This document shows, piece after piece, positions 34,965 to 41,359 of a stretch of 41,359 bases of DNA. A program made the position numbers and the translations under genes. Every line of letters starts with the position of its first letter. Position 1 is the stretch's first letter. The stretch comes from Chloroflexota bacterium (lineage in GTDB: Bacteria; Chloroflexota; Dormibacteria; Dormibacterales; Dormibacteraceae): NCBI GenBank assembly GCA_005889085.1, contig VBDS01000188.1, positions 1 through 41,359 of the forward strand, in the 5' to 3' direction. The notes beneath the pieces were generated by a model. The model had not been told where the DNA came from, searched no databases, and saw nothing but the letters and a program-made list of their open reading frames with translations.

Positions 34965-36155
34965 CTACTCCTCTTCTTCGGGGTACTCGTCGTGCCGGTG
35001 GTCGGTGCGAGCTCCGGCCAGGCTCGCGGGCGGCGCCGACAGCTGCTTGAGGCTCAACGAGATCCGGCGCCGCGCTGTGTCGATGCCGATCACCTTGACC
35101 TGAACCGTCTCGCCAACCTTCAGCACATCCTCGGTCCGCTCGACGTGGTCCCAGGACAGCTCTGAGATGTGGAGCAGGCCCTCGATCCCCGGCATGATCT
35201 GGAGGAACGCGCCGTACTTCTTGGTCTTGGTGACCTGTCCCTCGACGATCGAGCCGACGGGCATCGACTGGACCAGGCGCTCCCACGGGTCCTGCTGCAG
35301 CTGGCGCAGCGAGAGGGAGATCCGTGTCTGCTCCGGGTCGAGCTTGATCACCTTCACGGTGACCTCCTCGCCGAGCTGGAGCACGTCTGTGACCTTGGAC
35401 ACGCGATCCCACGAGAGCTCGGAGATGTGGATCAGGCCGTCCGCGCCGCCGATGTCGACGAACGCGCCGTAGCTCGTGATCCCGGAAACCGTGCCTTTCA
35501 CGGTCGTCCCGGTCTGCAGCCGGCTGAACAGCTCCTCGCGCTTGCGCGCTCGGTCCTCGTCCTCCGCCGCCTTCTGGCTGACGATGAGCCGGTTGCGCTT
35601 GCGGTTGACCTCGAGGATCTTGACCGGGATCCGCTTGCCGACCAGCGACTCCAGGCTGCCCGCGTACGCGCGCGCCACCTGGCTCGAGGGAAGGAAGCCG
35701 CGCAGGCCGAGGATGTTGACGATCAGCCCGCCCTTGTTCTGCTCCCGAACGTCGGCGTCGATCACCGTGCCGTCGGTCTGCTTCTCCGCCGCGACAAGCC
35801 ACGTCGTCTCTGCCCGCGCCCGGCGCAGGCTGAGAACCACGTTCCCCTCATCGTTCTCCGGCTGGAGGACATAGACCTTGATCTGGTCTCCCGGCTCGAG
35901 GCCGGCGGGGTCCATCTCTCCGCGCAGGCCGAGCTCCTTGCTCGAGATGACGCCCTCTGCTTTGGCGCCGATGTCGACGAGGACCTCGTCCGCGTCAACC
36001 CGCACGACGATCCCATCCACGATGTCCCCGTGGTTGGGGGTTTTGAAGGCCTCCTCCTCGAAGTGGAGGTAGTCCTCCATCGTCATCGCAGCCGAAGATT
36101 CCTGGTCGGTCCCCTCCTCGTTTTCGGTCAGGACGGCACCGGACTCAGTAGACAA
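34965..36155 (-). CDS. rpsA: 30S ribosomal protein S1
   Basis: 396 residues from a TTG start with AGGGGG 8 bases upstream (36164-36169). Four S1 RNA-binding domains follow a Glu-rich N-terminus, at roughly residues 42-110, 125-195, 212-280 and 297-367. The last two contain the strong repeats SYGAFVDIGGADGLIHISEL and KYGAFLQIMPGIEGLLHISE. A four-domain S1 is usual in Gram-positive-type lineages, shorter than the six-domain enterobacterial form. It binds mRNA on the 30S subunit. It follows panC on the same strand after 92 bases. Confidence 0.96.
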   Translation of the reverse strand: MSTESGAVLTENEEGTDQESSAAMTMEDYLHFEEEAFKTPNHGDIVDGIVVRVDADEVLVDIGAKAEGVISSKELGLRGEMDPAGLEPGDQIKVYVLQPENDEGNVVLSLRRARAETTWLVAAEKQTDGTVIDADVREQNKGGLIVNILGLRGFLPSSQVARAYAGSLESLVGKRIPVKILEVNRKRNRLIVSQKAAEDEDRARKREELFSRLQTGTTVKGTVSGITSYGAFVDIGGADGLIHISELSWDRVSKVTDVLQLGEEVTVKVIKLDPEQTRISLSLRQLQQDPWERLVQSMPVGSIVEGQVTKTKKYGAFLQIMPGIEGLLHISELSWDHVERTEDVLKVGETVQVKVIGIDTARRRISLSLKQLSAPPASLAGARTDHRHDEYPEEEE

Positions 36156-36247
36156 AATACGAACCCCCTAAGAGTTATTGGTGTGGTCTTGGTCGTCAAA
36201 ACGGCCTGCGCCAAAATGAACGTCAATTGTAACGCAGTTCGGCACAT

Positions 36248-37090
36248 CTACCCGAGAAAGGGAACTGCGAGGTCGTGGTTGTCGATGAGCCTCGTTTTGC
36301 CGATCCTCACGGCCATGACGGCAAGGCTCCCAGGCTTCTGAAAAGTAGCCGGATCGACCACCTCCGCGTACTCGACCTCAACCAGTGGCTCGGACCCGAG
36401 CCGGGCCAGCATCAGGACCCGCAGGCGGTCCGGATCGCGGTCACCGGTCGCGTAGGCGGCCGCAGCTTCGCGAAGCGCCTTGCTCAGGACCGTCGCGGCC
36501 TCCCTCTCGGCCGCGTCGAGGTAGACGTTGCGTGAGCTCAGCGCCAGGCCGTCCGGCTCCCGCACGATGGGTGCCACCCGGATGTCAACGCCCAGGTCGA
36601 GGTCCCTGGCCAGCCGGCTGACCACAGCCACCTGCTGCGCGTCCTTCTGCCCGAAGTAGGCGCGGTCGGGCTCGACGGCAGCGAACAGCTTGGTGACGAC
36701 CGTGGCGACGCCCTCGAAGTGGCCGGGCCGGGCGGCGCCCTCCAGCGGCTCCGAGACGCCGCTCACGTGCACCCGGGTCGTGGCCCCACGCGGGTACATG
36801 ACCTCTGTCGAGGGCCGGTAGACTGCGTCGACCTCTGCTCGGGCGAGCAGCTGGCCGTCGTGCGCCTCATCACGCGGGTAGCGCTGGAAGTCCTCTCCCG
36901 GCCCGAACTGGATTGGGTTGACGAAGACGCTGACCACCACGACGCCATTCTCGCGCCGCGCGAGCTCGACCAGGCTCAGGTGGCCGGCGTGGAGGGCGCC
37001 CATCGTGGGCACCAGCCCGATCGAGCGCCCCTCGGAGCGCCACCGGCGAGAAGCCTCGAGGATCCCGCCCGGGCTGTCGAATACGGCAAG
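36248..37090 (-). CDS. panC: pantothenate synthetase
   Basis: About 280 residues if it begins where family members do (AVFDSPGGILEASRRW). It has the ATP-binding LVPTMGALHAGHLSLV, VSVFVNPIQFGPGEDF, the pantoate-binding YFGQKDAQQV and ALSSRNVYL (KMSKS-like). It joins pantoate and beta-alanine with ATP to make pantothenate. Oddly, no ATG, GTG or TTG lies in frame near the expected start. The codon there is CTT, and a TTG overlapping it is in another frame, so I set the start by homology. A one-base sequencing or true frameshift or a non-standard start would explain it. It follows panB by about 4 bases. Confidence 0.88.
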   Translation of the reverse strand, partial: LAVFDSPGGILEASRRWRSEGRSIGLVPTMGALHAGHLSLVELARRENGVVVVSVFVNPIQFGPGEDFQRYPRDEAHDGQLLARAEVDAVYRPSTEVMYPRGATTRVHVSGVSEPLEGAARPGHFEGVATVVTKLFAAVEPDRAYFGQKDAQQVAVVSRLARDLDLGVDIRVAPIVREPDGLALSSRNVYLDAAEREAATVLSKALREAAAAYATGDRDPDRLRVLMLARLGSEPLVEVEYAEVVDPATFQKPGSLAVMAVRIGKTRLIDNHDLAVPFLG

Positions 37091-37094
37091 TCCC

Positions 37095-37943
37095 TTATCC
37101 GGGGCCGTACCTGACCTCTTCCCTGTCCTTCGCTGGAGCCGAGCCGTTCGCCGAGTACTCGTGTTCGGGCCCCGGGAACGTCCCGTTGCGTACGTCCTCG
37201 GCGTAGCTCTTCGCAGCCCGGGTGATCTCCTCCGCCAGGTTGGCGTAGCGCTTGACGAACTTCGGTGCCTTGCCCGTGGTGAGCCCGAGCATGTCGTGCA
37301 GGACGAGCACCTGGCCGTCGGTGCCGGGACCGGCGCCAATCCCGATGGTCGGGATCCGCAGCGCCTTGGTGACATCCACCGCGAGCTTGCTCGGCACTCC
37401 TTCGAGCACGAGGCTGAACGCGCCCGCCTGCTCCAGCGCCCTGGCGTCGGCCAGGATGCGAGCCGCCTGGGCGTCGGTCTTGCCCTGCACCTTGAAGCCG
37501 CCCATCGCGTGGACGGACTGGGGCGTGAGTCCGAGGTGGCCCATCACCGGGATGCCGAGCTCGGTGAGGCGGCGTGTGATCTCGATCACAGGCCCTCCCC
37601 CCTCGAGCTTGACCGCGTGCATGCCCGCCTCCTGGAGGAACCTTCCCGCGCTGATGATCGCCTGCTCCGTCGACGCGTGGTAGGACATGAACGGCATGTC
37701 GCCGACCAGCAGTGCCTGGCGCGAGCCCCGAGCCACCGCCTTCGCGTGGTGGAGCATGTCGTCCAGGGTCACCGGCAGCGTCGTCGGATAGCCAAGCATC
37801 ACCATGCCGAGGCTGTCGCCGACAAGCAGGACCGGAAGCCCCGCCTCATCGAGGATCTTCGCGCTGAGGTAGTCGTAAGCGGTCAGGACCGCAAAGCGCC
37901 GACCTTCGTCCTTGAATCGCTGGACGTCCAGCACAGTGGTCAT
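37095..37943 (-). CDS. panB: 3-methyl-2-oxobutanoate hydroxymethyltransferase
   Basis: 282 residues. Family blocks are clear: VLTAYDYLSAKILDEAGL, LLVGDSLGMVMLGY (magnesium site), VGDMPFMSYH, AVKLEGG, MGHLGLTPQSVHAMGGF and IPTIGIGAGPGTDGQVLVLH. It makes ketopantoate from ketoisovalerate and methylene-tetrahydrofolate, the first committed step to pantothenate and CoA. The ATG overlaps the DUF2520 stop (ATGA) and panC follows directly. The tail after residue 260 is non-conserved. Confidence 0.97.
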   Translation of the reverse strand: MTTVLDVQRFKDEGRRFAVLTAYDYLSAKILDEAGLPVLLVGDSLGMVMLGYPTTLPVTLDDMLHHAKAVARGSRQALLVGDMPFMSYHASTEQAIISAGRFLQEAGMHAVKLEGGGPVIEITRRLTELGIPVMGHLGLTPQSVHAMGGFKVQGKTDAQAARILADARALEQAGAFSLVLEGVPSKLAVDVTKALRIPTIGIGAGPGTDGQVLVLHDMLGLTTGKAPKFVKRYANLAEEITRAAKSYAEDVRNGTFPGPEHEYSANGSAPAKDREEVRYGPG

Positions 37944-38824
37944 CGCTTTCTCCTTCGGGTCGCTGCCACATCAGGGGTCAGCGCCCTTGTCACAAGCGTT
38001 TTTCGGGTCCGCTCCGCCGCCGCGGGATCGAGCCCCGCCTGCCGCGCGATCTCGAGCGCAACCAGGGCGAGCATACGATAAATCTGAGATGGCTCCTCCC
38101 CATTCATGGGGGCCGCGCCCCTGCGGGGCACGGAGGGGGAGGGGCTGTGCCGAACCCTCGTCAGCGCCTCGAGATGTAGCCGGACGGTCCCCGTATCGCC
38201 TCTCCGGATCGGCCCGGTCAACGCCCCCACCGTCCCCCGCCTGCGGATGTTGGCCACCGCACCCTCCACGAGTGGCACCAGCGCCGCCGTGCTCTCGGCC
38301 TCGGTCCATCCGAGCTCCATCAGGATGCGAACCCCCTCCCACACCACGACGTCGAGAAAGTTCGACGCGAACACAGCCGCTGCGTGGTAGAGCGCGCGCT
38401 CGCGATCGGTGACGTGCTTGGGCCGGGCGCCGAGCGCGCGAGCGAGGGCGCGCAGGCGGCGCATCAACGCCGGCGTCGAAGCATCGACGGCGACGGTGAT
38501 GCCGCGAAACGCGGACGGGTCGCGTGGTGCGGGGAACGACTGAAGTGGGTGGAAGGAACCGATTTCGTGCGCTCGCAACGGTTCCAGTGCGCCGAGGCCC
38601 TGCGCGCCGCTCACGTGGACGAAAGCGATGCCTTCGGCCGGCCGCATCTTTGCGATCAGCTCGGCATTTTCCACCACCGCACCGTCGGGCACAGCCAGGA
38701 ACACGAGGCCGTCGGCCGGCAGGCGCAGGCCGCTGCGTGAAGCCACCAGCCGAGCATCCAGGCCCGCGGCTCTGAATGCGCGCGCCAGGCTCCGGCCGAG
38801 GTTGCCGCGGCCTACAACGGTCAG
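37940..38824 (-). CDS. DUF2520 / Rossmann-like protein (with repeat-derived insertion)
   Basis: 294 residues if started at a CTG at 38824, the position giving a complete NAD(P)-type loop (TVVGRGNLGRSLARAFRAAG). The first standard start, GTG at 38746, would remove that loop. It then shows GLVFLAVPDGAV, the SFHPLQSFP block of DUF2520 and a C-terminal helical domain with ALYHAAAVFASNFLDVV. Such proteins look like ketopantoate-reductase or F420-oxidoreductase relatives and commonly precede panB, so a pantothenate role is plausible. A palindromic repeat copy inserts RHSPSPSVPRRGAAPMNGEE near the C-terminus. The start follows ftsH by 19 bases. Confidence 0.85.
   Translation of the reverse strand: MTVVGRGNLGRSLARAFRAAGLDARLVASRSGLRLPADGLVFLAVPDGAVVENAELIAKMRPAEGIAFVHVSGAQGLGALEPLRAHEIGSFHPLQSFPAPRDPSAFRGITVAVDASTPALMRRLRALARALGARPKHVTDRERALYHAAAVFASNFLDVVVWEGVRILMELGWTEAESTAALVPLVEGAVANIRRRGTVGALTGPIRRGDTGTVRLHLEALTRVRHSPSPSVPRRGAAPMNGEEPSQIYRMLALVALEIARQAGLDPAAAERTRKTLVTRALTPDVAATRRRKR
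38091..38147 (+). repeat. palindromic repeat copy 6 (inside the DUF2520 gene)
   Basis: GGCTCCTCCCCATTCATGGG, central hairpin GCCCC-TGC-GGGGC (38117-38129), then GGAGGGGGAGGGGCT. It is antisense to the host gene and in frame with no stop. Its outer parts match copy 5 almost base for base. Confidence 0.9.
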
Positions 38825-38843
38825 GCGATCCGGCGTGTCGGTT

Positions 38844-39875
38844 CTACGAAGCTGCGCCTGACGAGCCGGCTGCGGCGGCGGGAGCCGATGGCTCCTCGCT
38901 TGCGAGGATCTCGTCCAGCTCCTTGCCGTCGATCGTCTCGACGATCTTGAGGCGCTCCACGACCGCGTCCATCTTGCCCCGCTGCTGGGTGAGGATGGTC
39001 CGGGCGGTCTGGTAGCCGTGGTTGATGATCGAGCGGATCTCCTCGTCGATCACGGCGGCGATCTCTTCCGAGTAGTTCCGCTGCTCGCCAAGGTCGCGGC
39101 CGAGGAACACGAGCTCCTCTTTGTGGCCCATGGTGACGGTGCCGAGCTTGTCCGACATGCCCCACTGGGTCACCATGCGGCGCGCCAGCTGGGTCGCACG
39201 CTGGATGTCGTTTTCCGCGCCGGAGGTGATGTCGTTGAAGACGATCTCCTCCGCCACCCGGCCGCCCATGATGCCCGCGATCTGGTCCATGAGCTCGTCT
39301 CGCGAGACCAGGTACTTGTCCTCTTCGGGCAGGCTCAGCGTCCAGCCGAGCGCCATGCCGCGGGAGATGATCGAGACCTTGTGCACCGGGTCGGTGTGCG
39401 GCAGAGCCTTCATCACCAGCGCGTGACCCACCTCGTGGTAGGCGATGATCTCCTTCTCTTTGTCGGAGATGCGGCGGCTCTTGCGCTCAGGGCCCGCGAT
39501 GACACGGGCGATCGCCTCCTCGAGCTCGTCCATTCCGATCACCTTCTGGTTGGCCCGGGCGGCGAGGATCGCGGCCTCATTGATCAGGTTGGCGAGATCA
39601 GCGCCACTGAAGCCGGGAGTCTGGCGAGCCAGAACGTCGAGGTCGACCGTCGAGTCCAGCGGCTTGTTTCGCGCGTGCACGTCGAGGATCTGGCGGCGGC
39701 CCTTGATGTCCGGGCGGTCGAGCAGCCGTGGTTGATGATCGAGCGGATCTCCTCGTCGATCACGGCGGCGATCTCTTCCGAGTAGTTCCGCTGCTCGCCA
39801 AGGTCGCGGCCGAGGAACACGAGCTCCTCTTTGTGGCCCATGGTGACGGTGCCGAGCTTGTCCGACATGCCCCAC
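38844..39875 (-). pseudogene. ftsH: ftsH, C-terminal fragment after tandem duplication
   Basis: The open frame is 343 residues. Only the part after the duplication junction (from [13 protein letters not shown]) is in the ftsH frame; its first ~50 residues are out of frame. It repeats the second half of the AAA domain, the M41 protease domain with the zinc motif HEVGH, and provides the true end of the protein (TILTQQRGKMDAVVERL, Ala/Ser-rich tail). Deleting one 710-base unit would join this end to the upstream part in frame, giving 601 residues in the window. The stop lies 19 bases before the DUF2520 gene. Confidence 0.85.
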
Positions 39876-40433
39876 TGGGTCACCATGCGGCGCGCCAGCT
39901 GGGTCGCACGCTGGATGTCGTTTTCCGCGCCGGAGGTGATGTCGTTGAAGACGATCTCCTCCGCCACCCGGCCGCCCATGATGCCCGCGATCTGGTCCAT
40001 GAGCTCGTCTCGCGAGACCAGGTACTTGTCCTCTTCGGGCAGGCTCAGCGTCCAGCCGAGCGCCATGCCGCGGGAGATGATCGAGACCTTGTGCACCGGG
40101 TCGGTGTGCGGCAGAGCCTTCATCACCAGCGCGTGACCCACCTCGTGGTAGGCGATGATCTCCTTCTCTTTGTCGGAGATGCGGCGGCTCTTGCGCTCAG
40201 GGCCCGCGATGACACGGGCGATCGCCTCCTCGAGCTCGTCCATTCCGATCACCTTCTGGTTGGCCCGGGCGGCGAGGATCGCGGCCTCATTGATCAGGTT
40301 GGCGAGATCAGCGCCACTGAAGCCGGGAGTCTGGCGAGCCAGAACGTCGAGGTCGACCGTCGAGTCCAGCGGCTTGTTTCGCGCGTGCACGTCGAGGATC
40401 TGGCGGCGGCCCTTGATGTCCGGGCGGTCGAGC
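39014..40433. repeat. perfect 710-bp tandem duplication inside ftsH
   Basis: 39014-39723 and 39724-40433 appear identical along their length and are directly adjacent. The flanking bases differ immediately (T39013 against C39723, A39724 against G40434), so there is no microhomology at the junction. Since 710 is not a multiple of three, the duplication breaks the ftsH frame. Confidence 0.95.
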
Positions 40434-41359
40434 GTCACGTGGCGGTCGAAGCGGCCGGGACGGAGCAGCGCCGGGTCCAGCACGTCGGGCCGGTTCGTCG
40501 CTGCGATGACGATGACGTGCGTGTTGGTGTCGAAGCCGTCCATCTCGACTAGCAGCTGGTTCAGGGTCTGCTCGCGCTCGTCGTGACCGCCGCCTAGACC
40601 GGCGCCACGCTGGCGGCCCACGGCGTCGATCTCGTCGACGAACACGATGCAAGGAGAGTTCTTCTTGGCCTGGTCGAAGAGATCGCGGACGCGGCTCGCG
40701 CCGACACCGACGAACATCTCGACGAACTCAGAGCCTGAGATCGAGAAGAAGGGCACGCCCGCCTCGCCGGCAACGGCCTTGCTGAGCAGCGTCTTGCCTG
40801 TACCGGGAGGACCGACGAGCAGCACACCTTTCGGGATGCGCGCGCCGAGGGCAACGAACTTCTCCGGATATTTGAGGAACTCGACGATCTCCGTAAGCTC
40901 CTGTTTCGCTTCATCGACACCGGCAACGTCGGCGAACGTGATCGCGGGCTTGTCGCCGGCAATCATCCTCGCGCGCGAGCGTCCGAATGAGATGGCCTGG
41001 TTGTTGCCGCTCTGCGTCTGGCGCAGCACCCACCACATGAACGCGGCGATCAGGATCACGAGGATGATGTTCGGCAGCAGGACGCTGATCAGGTAGCTGC
41101 CGGTCTGGCTCTTCTCGTACTTGACGTCGACCTTGTCGTTCTGCAGGTCGGTCACGAACTGGCACTGGCCCGTGCAGTCGGGCAGCACGACGTTGTGCCT
41201 TTTGCCCTGGATGTCGGTGACGACACCGTCCGTGCCGTTGATGTCGACGACCTTGACCTGGCCCTCCGCGGCCTGGGTCATCATGGTCGAGAAGTCCCAG
41301 TCGCTCTGGTTCTGACCGCTCTGGATCGAGTTCCACGTGAACCAGAAAATCAGACCCAG
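39584..41359 (-). CDS. ftsH: ATP-dependent zinc metalloprotease FtsH, N-terminal and core part, frameshifted and 5'-incomplete
   Basis: The frame is open at the window end, where the first transmembrane segment is cut (LGLIFWFTW). It then shows a periplasmic region, a second transmembrane helix ([20 protein letters not shown]), Walker [18 protein letters not shown], Walker [12 protein letters not shown], second region of homology [17 protein letters not shown], and the M41 zinc site HEVGH. FtsH degrades misassembled membrane and short-lived cytosolic proteins. After about 545 residues it crosses into the second copy of a 710-base tandem duplication, shifts frame and ends in 46 unrelated residues. 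Confidence 0.93.
   Translation of the reverse strand: MGLIFWFTWNSIQSGQNQSDWDFSTMMTQAAEGQVKVVDINGTDGVVTDIQGKRHNVVLPDCTGQCQFVTDLQNDKVDVKYEKSQTGSYLISVLLPNIILVILIAAFMWWVLRQTQSGNNQAISFGRSRARMIAGDKPAITFADVAGVDEAKQELTEIVEFLKYPEKFVALGARIPKGVLLVGPPGTGKTLLSKAVAGEAGVPFFSISGSEFVEMFVGVGASRVRDLFDQAKKNSPCIVFVDEIDAVGRQRGAGLGGGHDEREQTLNQLLVEMDGFDTNTHVIVIAATNRPDVLDPALLRPGRFDRHVTLDRPDIKGRRQILDVHARNKPLDSTVDLDVLARQTPGFSGADLANLINEAAILAARANQKVIGMDELEEAIARVIAGPERKSRRISDKEKEIIAYHEVGHALVMKALPHTDPVHKVSIISRGMALGWTLSLPEEDKYLVSRDELMDQIAGIMGGRVAEEIVFNDITSGAENDIQRATQLARRMVTQWGMSDKLGTVTMGHKEELVFLGRDLGEQRNYSEEIAAVIDEEIRSIINHGCSTARTSRAAARSSTCTRETSRWTRRSTSTFWLARLPASVALISPT

Noticed and set aside
36194-36226. Two TTGACG hexamers upstream of rpsA as promoters
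   Set aside because: The corresponding -10 positions (GTTTTG, TAACTC) are poor matches, and one would place the start inside the ribosome binding site.

Overview
The window is a GC-rich bacterial chromosome segment packed with housekeeping genes. It contains no tRNA, rRNA, CRISPR array, prophage or transposase that I can see. Gene content (L11-L1-L10-L7/L12 with NusG-SecE-L33, ClpC, FtsH, RadA, PIN-TRAM, IspD-IspF-CysS, a SpoIIM/RDD/DUF58/MoxR/DUF4129 block, and a GH65 phosphorylase with beta-phosphoglucomutase) points to a high-GC member of the Terrabacteria, such as Chloroflexota, Candidatus Dormibacterota or Actinomycetota. That placement is inference from gene content and base composition, not a tree.

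Layout. 1-2786 (+): end of a beta-phosphoglucomutase-type HAD gene and a GH65 disaccharide phosphorylase, a phosphorolytic sugar pathway. 2695-6444 (-): rpmG-secE-nusG-rplK-rplA, a GNAT gene, an L10 leader, then rplJ-rplL. 6572-9505: a TetR regulator divergent from a SnoaL-like protein, an isocitrate/isopropylmalate dehydrogenase relative and an SGNH esterase. 9603-16155 (-): a run rlmB, Clp_N/M50 fusion protease, NYN RNase, pyruvate kinase, an unrecognised duplicated-domain protein and a PIG-L deacetylase. 16165-16680 (+): a cysteine-dioxygenase-like cupin. 16691-21852 (-): radA, PIN-TRAM, ispD, ispF, cysS. 22197-23210 (+): a threonine-dehydratase-like enzyme. 23152-30167: RDD and SpoIIM-type membrane proteins and the operon GPDPase-like membrane protein, DUF4129, DUF4350, MoxR, DUF58. 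30232-34920: a lone receiver protein, clpC (-), and an O-antigen-ligase/TPR protein. 34965-41359 (-): ftsH, DUF2520, panB, panC, rpsA.

The most unusual feature is a family of about 50-bp GC-rich palindromic repeats, six clear copies plus one decayed copy, all in the same orientation on the + strand. Each has a conserved CCTCCCC arm, a central hairpin whose two arms change together between copies, and a G-rich 3' arm. Three copies lie between genes. The other three lie inside open reading frames without breaking them (pyruvate kinase, the O-antigen ligase and the DUF2520 protein), so each host protein carries a repeat-encoded peptide. This resembles the protein-coding palindromic elements of Rickettsia, but the sequence is different.

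Other points: a perfect, exactly adjacent 710-bp tandem duplication that frameshifts ftsH (quite possibly an assembly error); a fusion of a Clp N-domain to a site-2 protease; an L10 leader whose last hairpin is terminator-like and buries the rplJ ribosome binding site; a + strand terminator in the radA upstream region with no obvious gene feeding it; and panC and DUF2520 genes without a usable ATG/GTG/TTG start.
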